Source: Acidobacteriota bacterium (GTDB lineage Bacteria > Acidobacteriota > Polarisedimenticolia > J045). From it: a stretch of DNA of 5,589 nt. How positions within the stretch are numbered: position 1 is the first letter of the stretch; each line of letters opens with the position of its first letter. Both the position numbers and the translations under genes were made by a program. The DNA lies in contig JAMOQA010000430.1 in the NCBI GenBank assembly GCA_027064265.1, positions 1-5,589 on the forward strand, written 5' to 3'. This document shows positions 1 through 5,589 of the stretch, piece after piece. The notes under the pieces were generated by a model, which did not search any database, was not told where the DNA came from, and was given only the letters and a program-made list of their open reading frames with translations.

Positions 1-301
1 GGGGCTCCGCGGCTCCCCGGAGGCCCCCGAGGAGGAAGAGCAGGAGCGCGGCGGCCGCCGCCGCCAGGGCGGCACGGAGGACCCGGCCCGGCCGCCGGGC
101 GGGGAGTTCCGGCAGGGCCGGGGCCGGTGCTCCGGCAGGAAGGGCGCCGAGGAGGGAGAGCACCGCGTCCGGCGCCAGTTCCGCGAGACGGGCCCGGCAG
201 GCCGGGCAGCCGAGGAGATGACGCGCCTCCTCCCCCGTCGGCGGGCGGCCCTCCGCGATCCCGCGCAGGGCATCCTCCGCCGGGTGGCCCCCGGGGCTCA
301 C
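1..301 (-). CDS. Probable zinc-binding anti-sigma factor (ZAS/zf-HC2 type), partial: C-terminus cut by window edge
   Basis: The visible 100 residues run from a GTG start (299-301) to the left edge of the window with no stop. The GTG overlaps the TGA of the sigma-factor gene as GTGA, and this is the reason for choosing it. It is not preceded by a strong separate ribosome site, so coupled translation is likely. Near the N-terminus a His at residue 6 is followed by the H28-x3-C32-x2-C35 motif, the zinc-binding signature of ZAS anti-sigma factors, which fold around region 2 and 4 of an ECF sigma factor. A Pro/Ala-rich linker (about 53-73) leads into one hydrophobic segment at about 74-94 (an Ala run followed by LLLFLL), a likely single membrane anchor with the sensor part beyond it missing from the window. 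The family suggests the cognate sigma is held inactive at the membrane. The signal sensed cannot be told from what is visible. Confidence 0.85.
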   Translation of the reverse strand, partial: MSPGGHPAEDALRGIAEGRPPTGEEARHLLGCPACRARLAELAPDAVLSLLGALPAGAPAPALPELPARRPGRVLRAALAAAAAALLLFLLGGLRGAAEP

Positions 302-879
302 CGGTCACCCCCGGGCCCGCCCGGGAACCCGGGCCACCGGCCGGCCAAGTGCCGGGAAACCTCCCGGCGAGCCTCCTGGAGATGACTGCGCACGGTCGAG
401 GGGCTCATCCCGAGCACCCGGGCGGCCCGGTCCACGGACCAGCCCTCGACCCGGCACAGCACGAAGACCGCCCGCCGCCGCGGGGAGAGGGTGCTCGTCG
501 CGTCCCGGAGGGCCTCCTCCAGCTGCCGGGTCTCCAGCTCGGCGGCCGGGCCCCGGGTCCCCGGGCGCGGGCGGGGGGGCTCCGGCAGCTCGTCCCGCAA
601 CTCCTCGGGCCGGGCCCGGCGCCGGCGCAGGGCGTCGATCGCCCGGTGGACGACCGTCCGGAGGAACCAGGCCTCGAATCCCTGCTCGGGGCGGATCCGG
701 GCGGCGTTGCGCCAGGTGTCGAGACAGGCCGCCTGCACCACGTCCTTCGCCTCCTCGGGATCTCCGACGACCCGCAGGGCCACCCGCCAGGCGAGATCCC
801 AGCGGGGCCGGACCAGGGCGCCGAAGGCGTCCCGGTCCCCGCGGACCGCCCGCCGGAGCAGTTCCCGCTCGTCGGTCAC
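298..879 (-). CDS. ECF-family RNA polymerase sigma factor (sigma-70, RpoE-like)
   Basis: This 193-residue protein is the usual size for an ECF (group 4) sigma factor, with only regions 2 and 4. Sigma-2 covers about 15-88: the region 2.1/2.2 core with PEEAKDVVQ at 41-49 and the DNA-melting/-10 recognition helix FEAWFLRTVVHRAIDALRR at 68-86. A Pro/Arg-rich linker spans about 90-115. Sigma-4 covers about 118-178, with the LSPRRRAVFVL helix at 131-141 and a helix-turn-helix ending in GMSPSTVRSHLQEARREV (157-174). The start is GTG at 877-879: an in-frame stop lies only 24 nt upstream (904-906), and a GGGGAGG Shine-Dalgarno sits 6 nt before it. The stop overlaps the anti-sigma start, the standard arrangement of a sigma/anti-sigma pair. 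Which promoters it recognises is unknown; autoregulation is typical of the family. Confidence 0.95.
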   Translation of the reverse strand: MTDERELLRRAVRGDRDAFGALVRPRWDLAWRVALRVVGDPEEAKDVVQAACLDTWRNAARIRPEQGFEAWFLRTVVHRAIDALRRRRARPEELRDELPEPPRPRPGTRGPAAELETRQLEEALRDATSTLSPRRRAVFVLCRVEGWSVDRAARVLGMSPSTVRSHLQEARREVSRHLAGRWPGFPGGPGGDR

Positions 880-892
880 GGGAGGCCTCCCC
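880..892 (-). promoter_or_regulatory. Shine-Dalgarno of the ECF sigma gene, inside a 12-bp palindrome
   Basis: On the minus strand GGGGAGG (886-892) lies 6 nt before the GTG start and fixes that start. The ribosome site is part of the perfect palindrome GGGAGGCCTCCC (880-891). As a single-strand hairpin it has too little loop to be stable at full length, so any masking of the ribosome site would be partial. The start assignment is well supported; a regulatory role for the palindrome is only a possibility. Confidence 0.6.
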
Positions 893-916
893 GGCCCGGT
901 CCCTCACCCGGTCCTA

Positions 917-944
917 CGGACGACCCCCCCGGGGCGTCCAGTCC
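917..944 (-). promoter_or_regulatory. Candidate ECF-type promoter before the sigma/anti-sigma pair
   Basis: On the minus strand GGACT (940-944) resembles the GGAAC-type -35 element of many ECF promoters, lacking one A. It is followed after 17 nt by CGTCCG (917-922), resembling the CGTC/CGTT -10 element. The spacer contains a CCCC-GGGGGGG stretch. Initiation a few bases downstream would give a leader of about 30 nt ending in the GGGGAGG ribosome site, which is a sensible geometry. The match is short and the background is extremely GC-rich, so this is a suggestion only. If true, the sigma factor could drive its own operon. Confidence 0.3.
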
Positions 945-977
945 TCGCGGCGAGACCCGGCGTCCCCCGCCCATCGG

Positions 978-3389
978 TCAGGAGCGCAGGGCCAGCTCCT
1001 CGCGGGCCTCCCCGGGCGAGTCGGGGACCTCCCCGGGAGAGGCGAGAACGAGGCGAAGAACCTCCCCCATCGTCTCGACCGGGTGGAAGACGAGTTCCCT
1101 CCGGGCCTGGCGAGGAAGGTCCCGGAGATCCTTCTCGTTGGCCCGGGGCAGGACGACCGCCCGGGCTCCCGCGCGCCGGGCCGCCAGGACCTTCTCCTTG
1201 ATGCCGCCGACCGGCAGCACCCGGCCCCGGAGGGTGATCTCCCCGGTCATCGCCACGTCCCGCCGCACGGGTCGGTCGGCGAGGGCGGAGACGATCGCCG
1301 TCGCGATCGTGATCCCTGCCGACGGCCCGTCCTTCGGAATCGCCCCCTCGGGAACGTGCACGTGGAGGTCCGCCTGCTCGAACACGTCCTCGGAGAGTCC
1401 CAGCTCCCGGGCGTGGCTGCGCGCCCACGAGAGGGCCGCCCGGGCGGACTCCTTCATCACGTCCCCGAGGTGCCCGGTGAGGGAGAGCCGTCCCTTCCCC
1501 TTCATGCGGATCGCCTCGACGAACAGCACGTCGCCGCCGGCCGCCGTCCAGGCGAGGCCGGTCGCCACGCCGACCATCGCCCCCTCGAGGCGCTCCTCCG
1601 CCTGGGGCGGGGGCGGGCCGAGGAACTTCTCCAGCCGGCCGGCGGTGACGACGACCCGGGACCGTTTCCCCTCGGCGACCCGGCGGGCCACCTTCCGGCA
1701 GATCGCGGCGATCCTCCGCTCCAGGTTCCGCAGGCCCGCCTCCCGGGTATAGCGGTTGATCAGCTCCCGGATCGCGCCGTCGGAGAACCGGATCAGCGTG
1801 TCGTCCAGGGCGTTCTCCCGGACCTGCCTGGGCACCAGGTGCCGCTTCGCGATCTCGAGCTTCTCCTCCTCGGAGTAGCCCGGGATCCGGATCACCTCCA
1901 TCCGGTCGCGGAAGGCGGGATGGATCGTGTCCATCAGGTTGGCCGTCGCGATGAACAGCACCTGGCTGAGGTCGAACGGGATGCCGAGGTAGTGGTCCCG
2001 GAACGAGTTGTTCTGCTCCGGGTCGAGCACCTCGAGGAGGGCCGCCTGGGGATCGCCCCGGAAGTCGTTGGCCAGCTTGTCCACCTCGTCGAGCATCATC
2101 ACCGGGTTCCGCGTGCCGGCCTGGCGGATCGACTGGATGATCCGGCCCGGCATCGACCCGATGTAGGTGCGCCGGTGTCCCCGGATCTCCGCCTCGTCCC
2201 TGACGCCCCCGAGGCTCACCCGGACGAACTTCCGCCCGGTCGCCCGGGCGATGGACCGCCCGAGGGAAGTCTTCCCGACCCCCGGGGGTCCCACGAAGCA
2301 GAGGATCGGCCCGCGGTGCTCCGGCCGCAGCTTGCGCACCGCCAGGTACTCGACGATGCGCTCCTTCACCTGGTCGAGGCCGTAATGGTCCTCGTCGAGG
2401 ATCTCCTGCGCGCGGCCCAGGTCGAGGTTGTCCTCCGTGGCGACCTCCCACGGCAGCTCGACCAGCCACTCCAGGTGGTGCCGGATCGTCGCCGTCTCCG
2501 CGGCGTCGGGGTGCATCCGCTCGAGCCGGCGCAACTCCTTCTCGATCTCCTCGCGGACGTAGTCGGGCAGGTCGCGCTCCGCGATCTTCTCGCGGATCTC
2601 CTCGACCTCCTCCTCGATCTCGCTCCCCTCCCCCAGCTCGTTGCGGATCGCCTTCATCTGCTGGCGCAGGTAGTACTCCCGCTGGCTGCGGTCGATCTCG
2701 TCCCGGGCGAGGGAGTCGATCTCGTGCTGCATCGACAGCATGTCGAGCTCGCGCTTGAGCTGCTGGGCGACCAGCCGCAGGCGCTGCACGGGATCGATCA
2801 CCTCGAGCACTTCCTGGGCCTGCTTCGCGTCCAGGTCCAGGTTCGACGCGATCAGGTCGGCCAGGCGGCCCGGATCCTCGAGGTTGTTGGCGATCACCTG
2901 GACCTCGGACGGGAGGTTCTTGCCCAGGTTCACGCCGCGCTCGAGGGCCTTCTTGACCGTCCGCATCAGGGTCTCGCACTCGAGACCGTGCTCCCCCTCG
3001 AGGGGATCGCGGGCCGGCTCGAGGAGGGGCGTCACCCGGGCGGTCAGGTGGACCCCGCCGGTGTCGAGCTCCTCCACCCGGGCCCGGCAGACACCCTGTA
3101 CCAGCACCCGGATCCGCTCGTCCGGGAGCTTGAGCATCCGCATGATCACCGCGACGGTGCCGACCCCGTACAGGTCGTCGGGTCCCGGCTCGTCCAGGTC
3201 CCGCTCCTTCTGGGTGACCAGCAGGACCATCCGGTTCTCGGCCAGCGCCCGGTCGACCGCGCGGATCGACCGTTTCCGGGCGATCGACAGGGGGGCGATG
3301 ATGAAGGGGTAGACCACCATGTCCCGGAGGGGAAGGACGGGCAGCACCTCCGGGATCTTCACGGGGTCTCTCTGGTCGCTCGTCGCCAT
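978..3389 (-). CDS. lon: ATP-dependent serine protease Lon (LonA, endopeptidase La)
   Basis: Full-length 803-residue LonA (the E. coli enzyme is 784). It is a cytosolic homohexamer that unfolds damaged or regulatory proteins with ATP and degrades them. The N-terminal substrate-binding LON domain spans about 13-205, starting at the typical LPVLPLRDMVVYP. A long helical, charged region with the EYYLRQQMKAI signature (238-248) runs to about 305. The AAA+ module has Walker A GPPGVGKT (367-374), Walker B MMLDEVDK (431-438, D434/E435), sensor-1 N484 and arginine-finger region FRDRMEVI (493-500). The protease domain carries the catalytic Ser690 in PKDGPSAG and Lys733 in GGIKEK, 43 residues apart as in E. 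coli Lon. The tail after about 783 is a short acidic extension. The ATG shares one base with the hsp20 stop (TGATG), and GGAGG lies 10 nt upstream at 3400-3404, so it is translated as part of the upstream cluster. All catalytic residues are intact. Confidence 0.99.
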   Translation of the reverse strand: MATSDQRDPVKIPEVLPVLPLRDMVVYPFIIAPLSIARKRSIRAVDRALAENRMVLLVTQKERDLDEPGPDDLYGVGTVAVIMRMLKLPDERIRVLVQGVCRARVEELDTGGVHLTARVTPLLEPARDPLEGEHGLECETLMRTVKKALERGVNLGKNLPSEVQVIANNLEDPGRLADLIASNLDLDAKQAQEVLEVIDPVQRLRLVAQQLKRELDMLSMQHEIDSLARDEIDRSQREYYLRQQMKAIRNELGEGSEIEEEVEEIREKIAERDLPDYVREEIEKELRRLERMHPDAAETATIRHHLEWLVELPWEVATEDNLDLGRAQEILDEDHYGLDQVKERIVEYLAVRKLRPEHRGPILCFVGPPGVGKTSLGRSIARATGRKFVRVSLGGVRDEAEIRGHRRTYIGSMPGRIIQSIRQAGTRNPVMMLDEVDKLANDFRGDPQAALLEVLDPEQNNSFRDHYLGIPFDLSQVLFIATANLMDTIHPAFRDRMEVIRIPGYSEEEKLEIAKRHLVPRQVRENALDDTLIRFSDGAIRELINRYTREAGLRNLERRIAAICRKVARRVAEGKRSRVVVTAGRLEKFLGPPPPQAEERLEGAMVGVATGLAWTAAGGDVLFVEAIRMKGKGRLSLTGHLGDVMKESARAALSWARSHARELGLSEDVFEQADLHVHVPEGAIPKDGPSAGITIATAIVSALADRPVRRDVAMTGEITLRGRVLPVGGIKEKVLAARRAGARAVVLPRANEKDLRDLPRQARRELVFHPVETMGEVLRLVLASPGEVPDSPGEAREELALRS

Positions 3390-3907
3390 CAGCCTCGGTC
3401 CTCCGTCAGGGGGGCCGCCGGCTGGCCGGTCGGCCGCGTCCCGTCCCCCGCACCGGCGGTCTCCACCGGGATGCGCACCGCCTCGCCCCGCCGGTTCTCC
3501 ACCTTGGGAAGCTCGACCCTGAGGACGCCCCTGTCGAGCCGCGCCCGGGCCTGGCGGGTGTTGACCGCCGTCCCCAGGGGAATCGTCCGCTCGAAGAGGC
3601 CGTACTCCCGCTCGTCGTGGAGCACCTCGGCGCCGTCCGCGAGGCGCAGGGCGGAGGGATCCCGCCGGCCCCGCAGCACCAGCTCCCCGCCGCGGGTGAT
3701 CACCTCGAGGCTCTCCGGGTCGACCCCCGGCACCTCCGCCTCGACGACCAGGTGCGTCGCCGACTCGGCCACGTCCACCGCCGGGGACCAGCCGGACACG
3801 GGGGATCGCTCCCCTTCCCGCAGCCGGAGGAGCGCCTCGAACAGGCGATTGACCTCGCTCTGGATCCGGGCGACCTCCAGGTGGGCCGCCGGCCGACGCC
3901 CTCTCAT
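3389..3907 (-). CDS. hsp20: Small heat-shock protein, Hsp20/alpha-crystallin family
   Basis: A 172-residue small heat-shock protein, an ATP-independent holdase that binds unfolding proteins in the cytosol and keeps them refoldable. A short helical N-terminal arm (about 1-38, including EVNRLFEALLRL) precedes the alpha-crystallin domain at about 40-140: it opens with SPAVDVAESATHLVVEAEVPG and contains the diagnostic A-x-x-x-x-G-V-L motif as ARLDRGVL (122-129) followed by RVELPK. The C-terminal I-x-I/V oligomerisation motif is IPV (146-148), and a disordered Gly/Pro-rich tail ends the protein. The ATG overlaps the nrdR stop as ATGA, with AAGGAGGAGG just upstream inside nrdR, so the start is secure. 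Its 3' end overlaps the lon start by one base. Adjacency to lon makes functional sense: the holdase keeps clients soluble for refolding or for degradation by Lon (inference). Confidence 0.97.
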   Translation of the reverse strand: MRGRRPAAHLEVARIQSEVNRLFEALLRLREGERSPVSGWSPAVDVAESATHLVVEAEVPGVDPESLEVITRGGELVLRGRRDPSALRLADGAEVLHDEREYGLFERTIPLGTAVNTRQARARLDRGVLRVELPKVENRRGEAVRIPVETAGAGDGTRPTGQPAAPLTEDRG

Positions 3908-4386
3908 GCCTCCTCCTTCTTCCGGGCCCCGCCGCGCCCGCCGACGAGCTCCCGCAGCTCCTCGAGGAACTCCTCCACGTCCTCGAACCGGCGGTAGACC
4001 GAGGCGAAGCGGACGTAGGCGACCTTGTCCAGGTCGCGGAGCCGCTCCATCAGGTGCTGGCCGATCCGCTCCGTCGAGAGTTCGCGCTCGGGGGCCTCCT
4101 GGACCATCGCCGCGACCTCCTCGACGATCTCCTCGAGCCGCCGCACCGGGACCGGCCGCTTCTCGCAGGCCTTGAGCAGGCCCGCCATCAGCTTCTGGGC
4201 GCTGAACATCTCCCGCCGGCCGTCCTTCTTGACGACCATCGCGGGGGTTTCCTCGATCCGCTCGTAGGACGTGAAGCGCCGCCCGCAGGCGAGGCATTCC
4301 CGGCGGCGCCGGATCACCTCGCCCTGGCGGGACTCCCGGGAGTCGACCACCCGGTCCCGGTTCTCCCCGCAGAACGGGCACTTCAC
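3904..4386 (-). CDS. nrdR: Transcriptional repressor NrdR
   Basis: A 160-residue NrdR, the usual family length (about 150-160). NrdR represses ribonucleotide reductase genes by binding paired NrdR boxes and senses the ATP/dATP balance through an ATP-cone. The N-terminal zinc ribbon has C3-x2-C6 (CPFC) and C31-x2-C34 (CLAC), with the conserved VVDSR at 13-17 and the basic RRRREC / GRRFTSYER segment (26-44). The ATP-cone spans about 49-139: PAMVVKKDGRREMFSAQKL at its start and KVAYVRFASVYRRFED near its end. The GTG start (4384-4386) overlaps the TGA of the upstream membrane-protein gene (GTGA) and is preceded by GGGGAG 8 nt before it. The reading frame extends open far upstream without stops, but only this GTG puts the zinc ribbon at the N-terminus as in the family. 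No ribonucleotide reductase gene or recognisable NrdR box is in the window, so its targets lie elsewhere. Confidence 0.98.
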   Translation of the reverse strand: MKCPFCGENRDRVVDSRESRQGEVIRRRRECLACGRRFTSYERIEETPAMVVKKDGRREMFSAQKLMAGLLKACEKRPVPVRRLEEIVEEVAAMVQEAPERELSTERIGQHLMERLRDLDKVAYVRFASVYRRFEDVEEFLEELRELVGGRGGARKKEEA

Positions 4387-5414
4387 GGTGCCGTCTCCCC
4401 GGCCGGCACGGCCGGCGTCTCTCCCCGGGCCAGTCCGCCGAGGGCGACGAACAGCCCCCCGGCGGCCAGGACCGGCAGCCACGTGAAGGCGTGGACCACG
4501 AGACCCGCCGCCCCGGCCAGCACCCGCGGCGTCCCGAAGAGGCCGGCGAGGCCCCAGGTCATCGCCGCGTGGTACGAGCCGGTCCCCCCCGGGGTCGGGA
4601 TGCCGATCCCCACGGCGAGGATCGGGAGCATCACCAGGGCGGAGAACGGGGCCAGGGCGACCCCGCAAGAGGCGATCCCGGCGTGGATCCCGGCGGCGAT
4701 CACCCCCCAGATCACGAACGTCTCGGCGAGCACGGCGGCAAGGCCACGCACCGTGGCGAAGGCCCCCAGGCCCGGGAAGAGCCCCGCGACGAACCCGGCG
4801 GGCCGCCGCAGGAGCGGGAGCCCTTCCCCTTCCGCGAACCCCCGGAACCGCGCCTCCCACCGGGCCCGGTCGCGGGCGAGCCGGGTGACGATCGCCAGGG
4901 CCACGAGCCCCCCGGCGAGGAGCCCGCCGCCCAGCACCCGGAGGAACGCGACCAGCTCCGGGTCCGCGTGGGCCCCGACCCCGGAAAGGCGCGGCGGCAG
5001 GAGCAGGGCGCCGCCCCCGAGCACGACGATCGCCAGGAGGTCGAGCACGGCCCGCTCGACCCCGACGGTGGCGAGGGCGGCGGGGAACGGGGTCCCGGTG
5101 CGGCGCGAGAGGAGTGCCGGGCGCAGCACCTCGCCGACGCGCCCCGGCAGGAGGCTCGCCATGTACCCGATGCTGACCGCCGAGAGCAGCTCCCGGTACG
5201 GGACGTCGGGGGCGACCGGCGCGAGGAGCGTGCGCCACCGCCAGGACCGGAGGCCGAGATGGGCGAACACGCTGGCGATGGAGAGCCCCAGGAGCAGCGG
5301 GTCCACGTGCCGCACGACCTGCCACAGCTCCCCCAGGTCGACCCCGCGGAAGCAGAGCCACAGGAAGAACGCCGCCAGCGCCGGACCGGCGACCCAGGTG
5401 AGGACCCTGCGCAT
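4383..5414 (-). CDS. Polytopic membrane protein, LPG-synthase-TM / UPF0104 (YbhN/AglD-like) family
   Basis: A 343-residue inner-membrane protein with about eight hydrophobic segments, for example at 4-22, 38-55, 124-141, 157-178, 228-247, 251-272 and 299-326. Family motifs are visible: LPGRVGEVLRPALL (89-102), the ER...D trio E120/R121/D125 that follows it, and IPTPGGTGSYHA (272-283), matching the conserved P-x-x-G-x-x-G-E-x-x-R and IP-x-x-PGG-x-G blocks. This is the membrane module found in MprF flippase domains and in archaeal AglD-like proteins. The soluble aminoacyl-transfer domain of true MprF is absent, so it should not be called a lysyl-PG synthase; lipid or lipid-linked substrate handling is inferred only. 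I chose ATG 5412-5414, with GGAGG at 5418-5422 only 3 nt upstream (short spacing), because the longer frame would start at a TTG lying within the -35 element. Its stop overlaps nrdR by 4 nt. Confidence 0.9.
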   Translation of the reverse strand: MRRVLTWVAGPALAAFFLWLCFRGVDLGELWQVVRHVDPLLLGLSIASVFAHLGLRSWRWRTLLAPVAPDVPYRELLSAVSIGYMASLLPGRVGEVLRPALLSRRTGTPFPAALATVGVERAVLDLLAIVVLGGGALLLPPRLSGVGAHADPELVAFLRVLGGGLLAGGLVALAIVTRLARDRARWEARFRGFAEGEGLPLLRRPAGFVAGLFPGLGAFATVRGLAAVLAETFVIWGVIAAGIHAGIASCGVALAPFSALVMLPILAVGIGIPTPGGTGSYHAAMTWGLAGLFGTPRVLAGAAGLVVHAFTWLPVLAAGGLFVALGGLARGETPAVPAGETAP

Positions 5415-5439
5415 GCTCCTCCGGCGGGCCCCGGGCACA

Positions 5440-5461
5440 CCGGGAGGACACGTCCTCCCGG
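5440..5461 (-). promoter_or_regulatory. Leader inverted repeat (10-bp arms, 2-nt spacer) upstream of the four-gene cluster
   Basis: On the minus strand CCGGGAGGAC (5452-5461) and GTCCTCCCGG (5440-5449) are perfect reverse complements separated by 2 nt. The repeat lies 25 nt before the first ATG and downstream of the candidate promoter, so it should be in the mRNA leader. As RNA it can form a stable hairpin after opening one or two closing pairs for the loop; as DNA it could be an operator for a dimeric regulator. The distal arm contains TCCTCC, complementary to the GGAGGA of the first gene's ribosome site, so alternative pairing is possible. It is not followed by a T tract and so is not a typical intrinsic terminator. 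Confidence 0.5.
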
Positions 5462-5478
5462 CACGGGGCGCCGAGGCC

Positions 5479-5507
5479 ACGATAGGGTGCGGACCTCCCC
5501 GGGTCAA
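5479..5507 (-). promoter_or_regulatory. Probable sigma-70-type promoter of the UPF0104-nrdR-hsp20-lon cluster
   Basis: On the minus strand TTGACC (5502-5507, five of six matches to TTGACA) and TATCGT (5479-5484, four of six to TATAAT) are separated by exactly 17 bp. Such an AT-containing pair at ideal spacing stands out in this GC-rich window. Initiation about 7 nt downstream of the -10 (near 5472) would give a leader of about 58 nt containing the inverted repeat. No CIRCE element is seen near it, and the -35/-10 pair looks like a housekeeping promoter rather than a sigma-32 one. Confidence 0.6.
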
Positions 5508-5587
5508 CGCGAACCGCCGCCGGGCGGGAGGTTCCCCGGGGACGGCACCTCGACCAGGACGGTCCGCGCCTTCCGCACCGAGACGGT
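5504..5587 (-). CDS. Possible C-terminal end of an upstream gene, partial (27 residues visible)
   Basis: A minus-strand frame enters from the right edge and ends at TGA 5504-5506, inside the candidate -35 element. The last residues read TVSVRKARTVLVEVPSPG and then a Gly/Pro-rich end. Of 27 sense codons 25 end in G or C, better than the neighbouring minus-strand frame, and the peptide alternates hydrophobic residues like a beta strand. However, a plus-strand frame opening with GTG at about 5486 is also open to the edge with high GC at third positions, so strand and reality are uncertain. I do not recognise the protein. Confidence 0.35.
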   Translation of the reverse strand, partial: TVSVRKARTVLVEVPSPGNLPPGGGSR

Positions 5588-5589
5588 CC

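Noticed and set aside
911..954. Transcription terminator after lon
   Set aside because: Only 4-bp hairpins (CTCG-CGG-CGAG at 944-954 and GTCC-TAC-GGAC at 911-921) are visible, with no T tract after them on the minus strand.
127..1752. A plus-strand open frame of 541 codons over the anti-sigma, sigma and lon 3' region
   Set aside because: Its product is low-complexity Pro/Arg/Gly-rich, and it crosses three genes with clear motifs on the other strand.
904..2979. A second minus-strand open frame of 691 codons within lon
   Set aside because: It is an out-of-frame shadow of lon with Arg/Gly/Pro-rich composition and no domains.
1083..4175. A plus-strand open frame of 1030 codons running antisense through lon, hsp20 and part of nrdR
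   Set aside because: Long stop-free antisense frames are expected where codon third positions are nearly all G or C. It lacks recognisable domains, while the minus strand carries intact Lon, Hsp20 and NrdR motifs.
4383..5414. Full MprF lysylphosphatidylglycerol synthase
   Set aside because: The protein is 343 residues of membrane module only; the soluble aminoacyl-transfer domain is missing and no downstream gene supplies it.
5415..5507. A 31-residue N-terminal extension of the UPF0104 protein from a TTG at 5505-5507
   Set aside because: The extension is not hydrophobic or family-like, TTG lies in the -35 element and the frame would run through the promoter and leader hairpin; the ATG at 5412-5414 has GGAGG just before it and leads directly into the first membrane segment.
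5415..5589. CIRCE element or NrdR box controlling the cluster
   Set aside because: No TTAGCACTC/GAGTGCTAA pair and no AT-rich NrdR-box pair is present; the only strong symmetry is the GC-rich inverted repeat at 5440-5461.

Overview
This very GC-rich window (roughly 70-75% G+C by eye) reads as chromosomal DNA from a high-GC bacterium. Every gene I can support lies on the minus strand, so transcription runs from the right edge to the left. NrdR makes the source bacterial. The combination of nrdR, a small heat-shock protein and lon in one cluster would fit several high-GC Gram-negative-type lineages (Acidobacteriota, Gemmatimonadota, Myxococcota-like), but the sequence does not settle which. I see no mobile element, RNA gene, CRISPR array or phage signature.

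Layout in the direction of transcription. (1) At 5504-5587 there may be the C-terminal end of an upstream gene. (2) A sigma-70-like promoter (TTGACC, 17 bp, TATCGT) at 5479-5507 precedes a leader of about 60 nt with a 10-bp-arm inverted repeat at 5440-5461. (3) A tightly packed four-gene cluster follows: a polytopic membrane protein of the LPG-synthase-TM/UPF0104 family (4383-5414), nrdR (3904-4386), an Hsp20/alpha-crystallin chaperone (3389-3907) and ATP-dependent protease lon (978-3389). Stop and start codons overlap at all three junctions (GTGA, ATGA, TGATG), so translational coupling is likely. (4) After a 98-bp gap with no clear terminator come an ECF sigma factor (298-879) and, overlapping it by 4 nt, the start of its probable zinc-binding, membrane-anchored anti-sigma factor (1-301, cut by the window edge).

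Taken together, the cluster pairs protein quality control (Hsp20 holds unfolding proteins, Lon degrades damaged ones) with control of dNTP synthesis (NrdR) and a membrane protein of uncertain substrate. An envelope- or stress-responsive sigma/anti-sigma switch sits directly downstream. The gene families are ordinary housekeeping and stress families. I found no convincing new system. The most notable non-coding signals are the leader inverted repeat, which could pair with or expose the first gene's Shine-Dalgarno sequence, and the arrangement of an ECF switch behind lon.
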